Shown: piece after piece, positions 44,145 through 53,982 of the stretch
Layout: every line of letters starts with the position of its first letter
Position numbering within the stretch: the first letter of the stretch is position 1
NCBI GenBank assembly: GCA_001749745.1
Contig: JWTM01000179.1
Span: 1 to 64,000, forward strand
Reading direction: 5' to 3'
Source: Candidatus Marispirochaeta associata
GTDB lineage: Bacteria; Spirochaetota; Spirochaetia; JC444; Marispirochaetaceae
DNA: 64,000 bases
Notes under the pieces: generated by a model
What the model was told of the DNA's origin: nothing
The model's input: the letters and a program-made list of their open reading frames with translations, nothing else
The model's database searches: none
Program-made: the position numbers and the translations under genes

Positions 44145-44624
44145 CTAGTGATGGTGATGACCGTCGTGGGCATGACCGTGATCAAGCTCCTCTGGAGTAG
44201 CCTCCCGGACGGCGGAGACGGTAACATCGAAATTGAGGTGATACCCCGCATAAGGATGGTTGCCGTCGAGGGTAACATTCTCCTCGTCCACCGACTGAAT
44301 AGTGAAGATCTGATGACCATGGTCGGTTTCGGCCTCCACCTGCAGCCCTTCCTGCAGCTCCTCTTCGGCGGGGAACTTATCCCGGGTAACGGTGATCATC
44401 ATCTCTTCGTCCCGTTCCCCGAAACCCTTCTCCGGCGCGATGCTGACCTGCACCTGATCTCCGGCTTCCTTCCCCTGAAGCTCCGCCTCGAGGGCTTCTA
44501 AAAGCTGCTCGTGTCCGTGCAGGTAGGCGAACTCCTCGTCGGCGACGCTCTCTTCGAGCAGATTTCCGTCATTATCAGTAAGTCGATACTCGATGGTTAC
44601 AACCGTATCTTTATCAATTTTCAT
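44145..44624 (-). CDS. slyD: FKBP-type peptidyl-prolyl isomerase SlyD
   Basis: This 159-residue protein is a SlyD: FKBP strands (VVTIEYRLTDNDGNLLEES), the insert-in-flap region (APEKGFGERDEE to QVEAETDHG) and a C-terminal His-rich tail (DHGHAHDGHHHH) that binds nickel or other metals in the family. It catalyses prolyl isomerisation and acts as a chaperone. The tail is short compared with E. coli SlyD. GGAAGGAG precedes the start. Its gene is alone on the minus strand ahead of the hairpin. Confidence 0.93.
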   Translation of the reverse strand: MKIDKDTVVTIEYRLTDNDGNLLEESVADEEFAYLHGHEQLLEALEAELQGKEAGDQVQVSIAPEKGFGERDEEMMITVTRDKFPAEEELQEGLQVEAETDHGHQIFTIQSVDEENVTLDGNHPYAGYHLNFDVTVSAVREATPEELDHGHAHDGHHHH

Positions 44625-44679
44625 AAAAAACTCCTTCCCAAGCAGTCTACAGAAGAGTAGCTGCTTGCGAAAGGGGCGC

Positions 44680-45462
44680 CTAGAGGCTCTTTTGAGCGCT
44701 GAGATCGTTCACCGTTACTCCCGGATTCCGGTAACGGCTCTGGTCGGCGCTGGTTTTTCCGTGCTGAATGGCCGACGCAGGGCAGAGATTCAGACAGGCG
44801 AGACACTGTTCGCAGACCGATCCCCAGACGGGACGACCGTCGACCAGCTCGATATTCTCTACCGGGCAGACCTTGGCGCAGATGCCGCAGGAGGTGCAGC
44901 TCTCGTCGACCCGGAATCCGCCGGCCATGCGCGGTATCATCTTGTAGCCCAGGGCGTACATAGCGCCCGGCCAGAGGGCCCGCTCGAACCAGGAGGACTG
45001 AGGATCCCGTTCTTTTTTCCCCCCGGCGATGCGCGAGGCGATAGCTGCGAGCTTGTGCTCAGCCTCGTCGAGCAGGTGGCGCTGCTCTTCTCCCTGAACG
45101 GCTTCGCCGAAGGGGAGGTAGTTGGAAGGGGTCACCAGGGTATACGCGCCGACCAGGGTTCCCCTGCCGCGGATGATCCGCTCCGCCTGGTTGAAGCAGC
45201 CTCCCACTCCGCCGGCGTTGACGGCAAGCAGATGGAGTTTGAATCCGGCGGGAATCTCTTTTAAAAAACGGACGACGATATGGGGCAGACGGAACATATA
45301 GACCGGGCTTACCACCAGGAGCTCCCCCGCTTCGGGGAGTCTATGCTCTTTTAAGGCTGCAGCTATCCCGATCGGCTCGGGGGCTTCGAGCAGCTTGGTC
45401 AGGGTGCGGGCGGCGCTAAGGCTGTTACCGGTTCCGGAGAAATAGTAGCATTGCAGGGTCAT
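44680..45462 (-). CDS. EFR1-type flavodoxin-ferredoxin fusion
   Basis: This 260-residue protein joins a flavodoxin domain (YYFSGTGNSLSAAR binds FMN) with a C-terminal 2[4Fe-4S] ferredoxin (CTSCGICAKVCPVENI and CEQCLACLNLCPASAI). Such EFR1 proteins carry electrons in anaerobes. It is divergent from the Fe-S aldo-keto reductase and the two may share an electron path, which is inference. GGAGGTTTCC precedes the start. Confidence 0.88.
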   Translation of the reverse strand: MTLQCYYFSGTGNSLSAARTLTKLLEAPEPIGIAAALKEHRLPEAGELLVVSPVYMFRLPHIVVRFLKEIPAGFKLHLLAVNAGGVGGCFNQAERIIRGRGTLVGAYTLVTPSNYLPFGEAVQGEEQRHLLDEAEHKLAAIASRIAGGKKERDPQSSWFERALWPGAMYALGYKMIPRMAGGFRVDESCTSCGICAKVCPVENIELVDGRPVWGSVCEQCLACLNLCPASAIQHGKTSADQSRYRNPGVTVNDLSAQKSL

Positions 45463-45528
45463 GGAAACCTCCTGTATAGTAGATGTATTCTAAATCCTAT
45501 TAGTGTCACTGAAAATACCGGAGGTAGC

Positions 45529-46689
45529 ATGAAGCAACGTAGTCTCGGTTCCTGTATCGATAATCTCTCCGCCTTAGGATTCGGTTGTATGCGTTTCCCT
45601 GAAAAGGAGGGGAGGATCGATCGGGAGGAATCATCCCGCATGCTCGACCTCGCTTACGAGAGGGGGGTTAACTACCTCGATACCGCTTGGCCCTATCATG
45701 ACGGCGAGAGCGAGGAGTTCCTGGGGGAGTATCTGGAATCCAGGGGGATCCGAAATTCAATCTATTTGGCCTCGAAGATGCCCTGCTGGATGGTGAAAGA
45801 GCGGAAGGATTTCGACTATTACCTGAATGCACAGCTGAAGCGGTTGAAGACTGATCGGATCGATTTCTATCTGCTCCACGCCCTGGACGGCAAACGGTGG
45901 CGTCAGATGCTTGAGCTGGATGTGCTCGGCTGGCTGGAGGAGAAACGGGATGAGGGAAAGATCCGTTTTCTCGGCTTCTCCTTTCACGATGAATATCCGG
46001 CTTTCGAGACGATCCTCGCCGACTATCAATGGGACTTCTGTCAGATACAGTACAACTATATGAACACCGCCTACCAGGCGGGCCGGGCGGGAATGCTCGC
46101 CGCCGCAGAGCGCGGAATCGGGGTGATCGTGATGGAACCTCTCCTCGGAGGGCGGCTGGTCGAACCGCCGGCTGCGGTACAGGCGGTCTGGGATTCAGCG
46201 GATCGTAAGCGTTCTCCCGCCGATTGGGCCCTGCAGTGGCTCTGGGATCAGCCCGAAGTGGGGGTGGTCTTGAGCGGGATGTCCTCTCTCGTGCAGGTGG
46301 AGGAGAATATAGAGAGCGCCTCCCGTTCCGGCAGCGATTCGCTAACTGCAGCGGAGAAGAAGCTCTATGACCGGGTCGAAGAGATCTACGGGGGGCTGAC
46401 GCAGATCCCCTGTACCGACTGTAAATACTGCCTTCCCTGTCCGGAGGGGGTGAATATTCCCCGGAACTTCTCGGTCGTCAACTCAGGTTTCGTCTATGAC
46501 AATACCGCCTGGCCCCTCAGGGAGTACGGCTTCTTTAGGAGCGAAGAGCGGGCCTCGGCCTGCGTACAGTGCGGGATTTGCGTCGAGAAGTGTCCACAAG
46601 GCATCCCTATTTCTGCTATTATGCCCGAGGTGGATGAGGTGCTCTCCGGAAATCGTCCCTTCGGCGATTTTGTCTATCCCGCAACCTAA
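45529..46689 (+). CDS. aldo-keto reductase with C-terminal 4Fe-4S domain
   Basis: This 386-residue protein has an aldo-keto reductase barrel (LGFGCMRFP, NYLDTAWPYHDGESEEFLG with catalytic Asp/Tyr, IDFYLLHALDG). A C-terminal Fe-S part follows, with CTDCKYCLPCPEG and CVQCGICVEKCPQGI. The fused form is common in anaerobes. ATG 45529 is taken because GGAGG lies six bases before; upstream open frame to 45451 crosses the promoter region. ThyX follows after 20 bases in the same direction. Confidence 0.9.
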   Translation: MKQRSLGSCIDNLSALGFGCMRFPEKEGRIDREESSRMLDLAYERGVNYLDTAWPYHDGESEEFLGEYLESRGIRNSIYLASKMPCWMVKERKDFDYYLNAQLKRLKTDRIDFYLLHALDGKRWRQMLELDVLGWLEEKRDEGKIRFLGFSFHDEYPAFETILADYQWDFCQIQYNYMNTAYQAGRAGMLAAAERGIGVIVMEPLLGGRLVEPPAAVQAVWDSADRKRSPADWALQWLWDQPEVGVVLSGMSSLVQVEENIESASRSGSDSLTAAEKKLYDRVEEIYGGLTQIPCTDCKYCLPCPEGVNIPRNFSVVNSGFVYDNTAWPLREYGFFRSEERASACVQCGICVEKCPQGIPISAIMPEVDEVLSGNRPFGDFVYPAT

Positions 46690-46709
46690 AATCAAGCTAA
46701 GGAAGGCCC

Positions 46710-47546
46710 ATGGCGCACAGCATTGTTGAATCGGCGGAAGCGATTCTCGACCAGGAGTTTCCCGTACTCAATCACGGTTTCGTCCGACTGGTGGACTACA
46801 TGGGGGGCGACGACCGGATCGTACAGGCCGCCCGGGTCAGTTACGGCGCCGGTACCAAGAGCTACCGCCAGGATAAGGGACTGATCAACTACCTGCTTCG
46901 TAACGAGCATACCAGCCCCTTCGAACAGGTGGTGCTGACCTTCCACGTCAAGATGCCCATCTTCGTCGCCCGCCAGTGGATTCGTCACCGAACGGCCCGG
47001 CTGAACGAGATCTCCGGACGCTACTCGGTGATGAAGGATGAGTTCTATATTCCGGCTCCCGAGGACGTTGCCGCCCAGAGCGAGGATAACAAGCAGGGGC
47101 GTACTCCGGAGCCGATGTCCGCCGAAGAGGCCCGGCAGGTACGGGAGCGGCTGGAAGGTGGGCAGCGTCGGGCCTATGCCGAGTACGAGGAGCTACTCGA
47201 ACAGGGGGTGGCTCGGGAGTTGGCGCGAGTCAATCTGCCCCTGAGCCTCTACACCGAATGGTACTGGCAGATGGATCTGCACAATCTCTTCCATTTCCTG
47301 AAGCTGCGCATCGATCCTCACGCCCAGCGGGAGATCCGGCTCTATGCGGAGCAGGTGCTGGATATCACCGAGAAGGTGGCCCCCATCGCCTGTGAAGCCT
47401 TCCGGGCCCATATCCGGGAGAGCGCCCGGTTCAACGGGCAGGAGTTGGAAGCCCTGCGGCGTATGACTCGGGGAGAAGATCACGGACTCGAAGGCCGGGC
47501 GGCGGAACTTTTTCTGGCCAAGTTGGAAAAGGGAAGCGAGGTGTAA
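46710..47546 (+). CDS. thyX: FAD-dependent thymidylate synthase ThyX
   Basis: This 278-residue enzyme makes dTMP from dUMP with methylenetetrahydrofolate and FAD. The ThyX motif is RHRTARLNEISGRYS near residue 90. LRNEHTSPFEQ and the C-terminal LRIDPHAQREIRLYAE also fit. AAGGAAGG precedes the start. It is convergent with the sensor kinase gene with 10 bases between. Confidence 0.95.
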   Translation: MAHSIVESAEAILDQEFPVLNHGFVRLVDYMGGDDRIVQAARVSYGAGTKSYRQDKGLINYLLRNEHTSPFEQVVLTFHVKMPIFVARQWIRHRTARLNEISGRYSVMKDEFYIPAPEDVAAQSEDNKQGRTPEPMSAEEARQVRERLEGGQRRAYAEYEELLEQGVARELARVNLPLSLYTEWYWQMDLHNLFHFLKLRIDPHAQREIRLYAEQVLDITEKVAPIACEAFRAHIRESARFNGQELEALRRMTRGEDHGLEGRAAELFLAKLEKGSEV

Positions 47547-47556
47547 GGGGGGCGAT

Positions 47557-49617
47557 TTAGCGGACAGGGAAGCTGATACGGTAGCCGCTTTTCCCGTCGT
47601 GGACAAGGCTTCCGTCGAGCTGCTTGGTCAATCCGCGGATCAGTTCCAAGCCCAGTGAGGTTCCGTGCCGGCCATTCAGATCGAAGCCTTCGCCGTTATC
47701 TCGATACTCCAGATTTACTAGATTGCCCCTGCTCGTAAGTTCAAGCTCGATGCGGCAACTGTTTTCCCTACGGGCATACTTGATGCTGTTGGTTACCAGC
47801 TCGGTGATAATGATACCCAAAGGTATGGCCTGATCGATGTGCAGCTCTATCGCTTCGCTCTCCAACTCCGTCTCCAGAGGGACCCTGCTCTCCCTATAGC
47901 TGGTGGAGAGTTCGTCCAAGAGGCGTCTTAAATAGCGGGAGATATCGATACTCGAGATATTCTCCGAGCTATAGAGCATCTCGTGCACCCCGGCCATGGC
48001 CCCGATCCGGTTTTCACTTTCCAAGAGAATCTCCCGGCTCATTGGATCCTCTACCCCCTCGGCATGCAGCCGCAGAAGGCTGATGACGATCTGCAGATTG
48101 TTTTTGACCCGGTGGTGGATCTCCTTCAGCAGGATCTCCTTCTCGTGGGCCGATTGTTCTATCTCCCGCTCGATCCGGTTGCGGTCGCTAACGTCCCGGA
48201 GGATCGCCAATACCGCCTCCTTTCCCTGAAAGTTAACCTTTACCGCGCTGCTGGCCAGCTCGATGGGATGCCCGTCTCGGTGCAGATGAACCACCTCGCT
48301 GTCGTGGCGGCCCTGTCCCAGCTGGGCGTTCAGTCGATCATTGAAGCCTGCGGCCGATTCTGCATTGTTCAACTCTTGAATTCTTAAACCCAGCGCCTCC
48401 TGCTGACTGTAGCCGTGGACCTGCTCAACCGCCCTGTTGATGGTGAGAATCCGGCCCTCTTTGTCGTGCACCAGGATCACATCCGGTGCGCTGTCGAAGA
48501 GGGATTTGAAGAGGGTCTGCGCCTGTTTGCGGAGGAGGATATTCAGCAACAGGAGCAGCATCATCAGGAAGAGGACGCTGAAGGAGGTCACCGCCGTCGC
48601 AAAGGCTTCAGGATAGTTGTAGTAGATCCGGTCGGGCAGGTTTCTGATTATCCGGTTTTTCGGCAGTCTACCGAAGGGGATGGAGTGTTTCGAGAGCGCC
48701 ATGTAGTCGAAGATCGGCGTGGTCAGCCGGCTGCGGTCGACCGGAATCTCACTAATGGGAATTCCGGAGAGCACCGCGATCGCCATTTCCGCCGCCCGCG
48801 ATCCGTGGATGGTCCCGTCCAAGGCGATCCCTCCCACGGTTTCGTACTGAATCATATGGTCCCAGCAGGTATAGACGGGGAGCCCCGGGGCGTTGAGAGT
48901 GAAGATACTCTCTCTGTGGGAATAGGGACGGCCGAGGCTGTCTCTCCAGAAGCCGAGGTTCAGAACGACTGCGTTTTCGGGCAGGGCCCAGAGTCGCTTG
49001 ATCAGTTCCGGGAGATCAAGATCGAACAGGATCTCATACTGCAGCGGCGGGGCTTCGGGACTTTCGGCCGCCCGAGCGAAGACGCCGAGGTTCAGGGTTC
49101 CCGATTCGGTCCCGTCCGCCACTACCGCTACCAGGGTCTGTTCTCCGTGCAGCCGGGCTATCAGGCGCAGATTGCTGAGTACATCGAAATCCTCGGCTAT
49201 GCCGGTCGAGTTAGCGGGAGGTTCACCTTCATAGGTGTCGTAATTGTTCAATCCGCAGAAGATGATCGGTCTTCCCGGGGCAATCTCGTTGCGATGCTTC
49301 AACATGAATTGATAGGCGTTATCGTCGCTGGTAATAATCAGGGAGAAGTTGAGGTGGGCGTACTTCTGTTGAAGATAGTCGAGGAATTCCTTTTCCCGGG
49401 ATGCCGGGGAGAACCGTTTTGTATCGTAATATTCACTATAGAGTTCGTAGGATTCGTCGCCGGCTGCAAAGGTTTCCCGAATCCCCTGTTCTATGGTATC
49501 GGTCCAGAGAAATCCCTGGTGATAGGAGTGGATGATCAGGATTCTCTCCTGATGAAACGCCTCCGCCCGCATTGCTCCCAGGAGCAGTATCAGCAGCAGG
49601 ACTGATTTGAGAAGCAT
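47557..49617 (-). CDS. sensor histidine kinase (periplasmic-binding-like sensor, PAS, HisKA_2 type)
   Basis: This 686-residue protein has a signal peptide from ATG 49617 (LLKSVLLLILLLGAMRAEA). Its sensor resembles ABC-type substrate-binding proteins (ILIIHSYHQGFLWTDTI, FSLIITSDDNAYQF). One membrane segment follows (FLMMLLLLLNILL), then a PAS domain with LFDSAPDVILVHD and a HisKA_2 kinase with H-box KEIHHRVKNNLQI and ATP site TELVTNSIKYA, DNGEG. The longer frame to 49674 would bury the signal peptide. No response regulator is next to it. The ligand is unknown. Confidence 0.85.
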   Translation of the reverse strand: MLLKSVLLLILLLGAMRAEAFHQERILIIHSYHQGFLWTDTIEQGIRETFAAGDESYELYSEYYDTKRFSPASREKEFLDYLQQKYAHLNFSLIITSDDNAYQFMLKHRNEIAPGRPIIFCGLNNYDTYEGEPPANSTGIAEDFDVLSNLRLIARLHGEQTLVAVVADGTESGTLNLGVFARAAESPEAPPLQYEILFDLDLPELIKRLWALPENAVVLNLGFWRDSLGRPYSHRESIFTLNAPGLPVYTCWDHMIQYETVGGIALDGTIHGSRAAEMAIAVLSGIPISEIPVDRSRLTTPIFDYMALSKHSIPFGRLPKNRIIRNLPDRIYYNYPEAFATAVTSFSVLFLMMLLLLLNILLRKQAQTLFKSLFDSAPDVILVHDKEGRILTINRAVEQVHGYSQQEALGLRIQELNNAESAAGFNDRLNAQLGQGRHDSEVVHLHRDGHPIELASSAVKVNFQGKEAVLAILRDVSDRNRIEREIEQSAHEKEILLKEIHHRVKNNLQIVISLLRLHAEGVEDPMSREILLESENRIGAMAGVHEMLYSSENISSIDISRYLRRLLDELSTSYRESRVPLETELESEAIELHIDQAIPLGIIITELVTNSIKYARRENSCRIELELTSRGNLVNLEYRDNGEGFDLNGRHGTSLGLELIRGLTKQLDGSLVHDGKSGYRISFPVR

Positions 49618-49693
49618 AATTCTGGATTCGATAGGTTTAGTGTCCAATATATCCAATAGTGTAGGTTGCAACAACTAAAAACGCAAGCGGATT

Positions 49694-52162
49694 CTACTGT
49701 TCCCGATCCTGCGGATGAAAGGGAAGCTCCTCGAAACTGTCCTCATCCTGACGGTAGAGCAGCATCGAAGGCGCCCGGCGGCGCTCCGCTTCGGCGGCGG
49801 TGCGGGCCACGCACTTCTCCATCCGCGCGGCGCTCCAGGTCGGGTGATACGGGGTAAGGGCAATGTGTATATCCGCCAGGGGGAGCTTCTCCAACACCGA
49901 CCGGGCGAGCCTGCGGCAGAAGAGGAGGGCGTTTTCGCCGCTGGTCTCCGGCAGAATAATCGGAATCGAATCGTCCTCCAGCCGGTAGGGAAGGTCGGAG
50001 TACTCCCGGATCTCGCCGCGGACGCAGTGGCCGATGACCCGCAGCTGATCGTCCCGCTCCTCCGGTCCGAGAATTCTCAACTCGGGAACCGAGAAGACGG
50101 CGATAGTCAGGGGACGCTGCTCCTTGTGATAATCCTCTATGGCTCTCTTTACCGCGGCGGAATAGTCGTGGGTCAATAGCAGTCCGGAGACGGAATCCCG
50201 GTCGGGACTGTCCAGGAACTCCTCCGGCGGGGTAAGTTCCACCTCGCTCCCCTCGATTATACGCACCGTCTCCATCTCGCCGACGGTGTAGATCGGTATT
50301 TCCCGGTGTCCCTCCTCGTGACGGTAGAGGGGGAAGTTGGTCTGCCGGTAGAGGTGACTCGCGGGATCGTTGATCAGATAATCCAGAAGCTGAACCAGTT
50401 TGTAGGTGTACTGCACCAGATGGCGGTTGTCCTGGGGCATCCCTTTACGCTGCAGATAGCGGCGGAAGCGGCGGATTACGAAGCCTTCGATCTCGAAGTG
50501 GAAGGGGGCGTGGGGATTCCGGATTCCCGGCTTGGTACCTCCTTCGGGAAGGCGCAGCGCCTCTTCCAGGAGTCTGGAGAACTCCTTGACGGACTGGTAG
50601 AGCCGCAGGGGATTGCGCTCCTCCCCGAGGTGGAATCCGCGAATACTGTGGACCTCCAGCAGCGGCAGCAGGGTACGCTTAATGCGCAGCTGCAGGCTGT
50701 ATTCTTGCCGGGCGCCGGCTTCACTATAGCGGTGGTCGGCGGAGCGTTCGATCTGACGGCAGAAATCGACCATATCGTTTAAAAGTCGACCGCCGATCAG
50801 TTCATCCAAGAGCCGGTGCCAGGTGGCGAGGGCGGCGTCGATCTCCGGTTGAATATCCCGGGCATTGCCCTCCTCATCCACCGCTTCGCCGAAAATAACC
50901 TGGCGGAATCCGTAGAGAAGCTCCTCCAACAGGCTCAGGAGGGCCGCAACTTGATGTACCGGATTGTTAGGATGGATCAGGTCCGCGTTCTTCGGCAGGG
51001 TGACGATCGGCTTCAGGTAGGCGATTAGATCGGGAAAACGGCTCAGGTCCTCGAAACCGCTCTGGGGAAAGAGCCGGGTAAGAAACTCCAGCGCCTCATC
51101 GGCCTCATTCGGCGGGGCGGGGGCTTCCTCCTCGGCCGCATCCGCCTCGGGATGCTCCTCCGGCTCCGGTTCATCCTCCCTCTCTTGGGGAGGTTCGATT
51201 AAAAGCTCCTCCGTTTCCAGGGCGATGAGATCATCGGGACCGAGGGAGAGGTACTGTAGAATCTGAGGGCGAAAGTAGCCGAGGAGTTCCGGATAGGGGG
51301 CGTAGGGGAGTTCCGCCAGGTAGACCAGCAAGGGGATGCAGCGCCGGCGGATATCGTTGAAGAGGTGCAGGAGCTCATGTTTGAGGGTGCTCCCCATGCG
51401 TTTGATCCGCGCCGCCTCGGCCGATTCGGCCGGATAGGCCATCAGATCCAGATCGAAGAGCCGTTTTGCCGCGGCCAGCAGGTGTCGGTTTACCTCCAGG
51501 TCGGCCAGCTGCAAAAAGGGCCGGTAGATCGCCCGGCAGAGTTTGGCCGCCGCGGAGAACGGTTGGTTCCGGGGCGAGCGCTGCAGGACGGTCAGCTCCT
51601 GGTGGATGGTCTCGATATCCCAGTCCCTAAGTACATTGAGAATCGCTAAGGCATGGCTCTCTTTCAGGGTGGGGACCTCCTCCCGGCGGTTTATCGAGAG
51701 GAGGGAACGGACCGCCAGGACCAGCTTCTCCAGGGAGCGGTAGAAGAAGATATCGCCTTTGATGATGAAGAGGGGATTAATCTGCTGACGTACCGGGAGG
51801 ATAAAGCTGAAGAGCGAGGCGTAGGCCTGGGCCCGGGGGATGATCTGAAACTCGGCACCGGCGGCCCGGAAATCGTTGCGAATCCGGTCTAGATAGCCCG
51901 GTTTGCGCCGCACCGGCTGGTAGACATCGGTCGTCGCTCTCCCTTCGGCGCCGAGGACGGGACCTGGATCGCCCTCCCTCCGGTTGAGCATCTTCAGCCG
52001 CCGGTACTGTTCCTCCGTCTCGGGACTGCTGCGCTCGACTCCCACCTCGCCGCCGAAGAGCTCGGCCATGCGCTTCGCTTCATCCGCTTCGAGCTCGCCG
52101 AGGTTTTTGCGGGTCCGATCGAGCTCGCCGGGTTCATAACGTTCCGGAGGATGCTTCGCCAT
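49694..52162 (-). CDS. large protein of unknown function with a cryptic degenerate GGDEF-like C-terminus
   Basis: No named family is recognised for this 822-residue cytoplasmic protein. It begins hydrophilic (KHPPERYEPGELDRTRKN), has long helical stretches and an acidic low-complexity segment (about 335-370, Glu/Pro/Ala-rich). The last 170 residues follow the layout of GGDEF domains: VSGLLLTHDYSAAVKRAI, LTIAVFSVPEL where the first metal Asp is expected, and YRLEDDSIPIILPET with LEDDS (728-732) in place of GG(D/E)EF. Catalysis is therefore unlikely. The gene is three bases behind the hydrolase gene, closing an operon. Confidence 0.7.
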   Translation of the reverse strand: MAKHPPERYEPGELDRTRKNLGELEADEAKRMAELFGGEVGVERSSPETEEQYRRLKMLNRREGDPGPVLGAEGRATTDVYQPVRRKPGYLDRIRNDFRAAGAEFQIIPRAQAYASLFSFILPVRQQINPLFIIKGDIFFYRSLEKLVLAVRSLLSINRREEVPTLKESHALAILNVLRDWDIETIHQELTVLQRSPRNQPFSAAAKLCRAIYRPFLQLADLEVNRHLLAAAKRLFDLDLMAYPAESAEAARIKRMGSTLKHELLHLFNDIRRRCIPLLVYLAELPYAPYPELLGYFRPQILQYLSLGPDDLIALETEELLIEPPQEREDEPEPEEHPEADAAEEEAPAPPNEADEALEFLTRLFPQSGFEDLSRFPDLIAYLKPIVTLPKNADLIHPNNPVHQVAALLSLLEELLYGFRQVIFGEAVDEEGNARDIQPEIDAALATWHRLLDELIGGRLLNDMVDFCRQIERSADHRYSEAGARQEYSLQLRIKRTLLPLLEVHSIRGFHLGEERNPLRLYQSVKEFSRLLEEALRLPEGGTKPGIRNPHAPFHFEIEGFVIRRFRRYLQRKGMPQDNRHLVQYTYKLVQLLDYLINDPASHLYRQTNFPLYRHEEGHREIPIYTVGEMETVRIIEGSEVELTPPEEFLDSPDRDSVSGLLLTHDYSAAVKRAIEDYHKEQRPLTIAVFSVPELRILGPEERDDQLRVIGHCVRGEIREYSDLPYRLEDDSIPIILPETSGENALLFCRRLARSVLEKLPLADIHIALTPYHPTWSAARMEKCVARTAAEAERRRAPSMLLYRQDEDSFEELPFHPQDREQ

Positions 52163-52165
52163 CGA

Positions 52166-53092
52166 TTACTCCAGGATAATCTCCATGCCCTCCCGGGCAC
52201 CCTCTATCTGCATCCCGGTCTTGCCGTCGACCCGGGACCGGTATTCATCGATAAGACCCTGCAGCTGTTCATCGGTTCGAAGCGGGTCATGATGGAAGAG
52301 CAGGAGATGTTTAACCCCCGCTTTGTGGGCGGAATTGATGGCGAACTCAAAAGTAGAGTGTCCCCAACCCAGCTTCGACTCCAGATACTCCTGGTGGGTG
52401 TACTGGGTATCGTGAATAAGGAGGTCCGCCCCCTGGTAGAAGCGCAAGAGCTTCTCGTTCTCCTCCCGGGCGGCCCGCTCCCCCTCTTCGGCGGCGATAG
52501 GATCGTATCCGGGCTCGTCGGGATCGGTGGGGAAGACATTGCGGAAGGGTTCGGTGTCGTAGGCGGTGCAGAAAACCTTGCCCCGGTACTCGAAGCGGTA
52601 GCCCAGGCAGAGAATGGGATGATTCAGATACTTGGTCGTAACCCACAACCCGTCCCCTAAATCCATCGAAGCCTCTTTCAAGGGATGATAGGTAATGTCC
52701 GCGGAGAGTTCCGAATGCTTGACCGGGAAGTAGCGGTAGGAGAGCTGTCCGCCGATGATCGCATCCAGCCCCTCCTCCTCGTAGGTGACCGGGCCGTAGA
52801 TCTTCAGTTTTGTACTGGGAATGAAGTTGGGCACGAAGAAGGGGAAGCCCATGATGTGATCCCAGTGAGTATGGGAGATAAAGATCGAGGTGTCGATCGG
52901 TCCCTTGGGCAGATCGTGCTGCATCAGGTAGTTTCCCAGACTGCGAATACCCGACCCGGCGTCGATGATAAAGAGCCGCTCCTCCTCGCCGACCCGGAGC
53001 TCGATACAGGCCGTATTGCCGCCGTAGACTACGGTATTTTCACCGGGACAGGGGATAGAACCCCGTACTCCCCACAGTTTTATCTTCATCAT
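52166..53092 (-). CDS. metallo-beta-lactamase-fold hydrolase
   Basis: This 308-residue protein belongs to the MBL-fold group that starts KLWGVRGSIPCPG with YGGNT. The zinc motif is SHTHWDHIMG near residue 76, and later metal ligands are in VFCTAYDTEP and LLIHDTQYT. Members include nucleotide-processing hydrolases, but the substrate is not known. The start is ATG 53092 or 53089, with AAGGAG upstream; the frame open to 53182 has no support. It lies between HDOD and GGDEF-like genes, which may hint at signalling. Confidence 0.85.
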   Translation of the reverse strand: MMKIKLWGVRGSIPCPGENTVVYGGNTACIELRVGEEERLFIIDAGSGIRSLGNYLMQHDLPKGPIDTSIFISHTHWDHIMGFPFFVPNFIPSTKLKIYGPVTYEEEGLDAIIGGQLSYRYFPVKHSELSADITYHPLKEASMDLGDGLWVTTKYLNHPILCLGYRFEYRGKVFCTAYDTEPFRNVFPTDPDEPGYDPIAAEEGERAAREENEKLLRFYQGADLLIHDTQYTHQEYLESKLGWGHSTFEFAINSAHKAGVKHLLLFHHDPLRTDEQLQGLIDEYRSRVDGKTGMQIEGAREGMEIILE

Positions 53093-53106
53093 AGCGGCGT
53101 CTCTCC

Positions 53107-53982
53107 TTAGGTGGCGATCTTTAGGAAGATCCGAGCCTTCTCGATCTCGTCCTGAATCTGCTGCTCGACCCCCTCGAACCACTCCATGGATACCCCGATC
53201 TCGGTGAAGACCTCGGCCGGCACCTTCTGGGTGTAGCGGTCGCCGGCGAATCCGATCTCGAAGACGTTGGCGAAGTAGTTGGCCGCCGTTACGGCGAAGA
53301 CGATCCGGCGGTGGGGCCCCTCGTAGCTCAAGGGTGCATGGTGGAAGCTCAAGGCGTCCTGAATCTCCTGATTGAGCCGCCAGCGCTGGAGGATGATCTT
53401 CCCCACCTCGCAGTGGTGAATGCCGATCACGTTCTTTTCGGCCTGAATCAGGGTGATCTTCTCCCGATCGGCGGCGCTCATGGCGTTGACATAGGCGTCG
53501 GAGAGCCGATTGTTCAAGGGGATCTTCCCAATATCGTGCAGTAGGCCGGCCATGAAATACTCTTCCAGCCGCTTCGGATCGACCTTTAGCTTCTTGGCGA
53601 TCAGTTTGGAGGTCGCCCCCACGCAGAGGCTGTGGCGCCAGAAGCCGTCCATGTTCAGACCGTGCTCGGACGAGGTTTTCCCCAAGTTAGCCAGTACGGC
53701 GGTGCTCAAGGCCAGATTCTTGACGGTATTGATGCCCAGCATGATGATCGCCCGCACCAGGGAGGTGACCTCGGTAGAGAGACCGTAGTAGGCCGAGTTG
53801 ATCAGCTTCATCACCTTGCCCATCAGCACCGGATCGAGGCTGATTACCTGGTTGAGGTCCGCCGGCGACGCCTTGGGATCGTTGGAGATCTCCATAATCT
53901 TGGTGACGCTGGTCGGGAGACTGGGCATTTTATCGATATAGACCTTCAAGGCGTAGAGATAATTCTTTTTATGTTGCTCCAT
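53107..53982 (-). CDS. HDOD domain protein
   Basis: This 291-residue protein is an HDOD output domain: LPSLPTSVTKIMEIS, INSAYYGLSTEVTSLVRAIIMLG and the partial HD motif AGLLHDIGK, then the helix LSFHHAPLSYEG. HDOD proteins act in signalling, often with cyclic di-GMP or chemotaxis parts. It overlaps the end of the TPR gene by 14 bp, so the two are co-translated. No receiver domain is attached. Confidence 0.9.
   Translation of the reverse strand: MEQHKKNYLYALKVYIDKMPSLPTSVTKIMEISNDPKASPADLNQVISLDPVLMGKVMKLINSAYYGLSTEVTSLVRAIIMLGINTVKNLALSTAVLANLGKTSSEHGLNMDGFWRHSLCVGATSKLIAKKLKVDPKRLEEYFMAGLLHDIGKIPLNNRLSDAYVNAMSAADREKITLIQAEKNVIGIHHCEVGKIILQRWRLNQEIQDALSFHHAPLSYEGPHRRIVFAVTAANYFANVFEIGFAGDRYTQKVPAEVFTEIGVSMEWFEGVEQQIQDEIEKARIFLKIAT

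Noticed and set aside
48415..49605. 396-codon plus-strand ORF
   Set aside because: Antisense of the sensor kinase, no start signal and no recognised domain.
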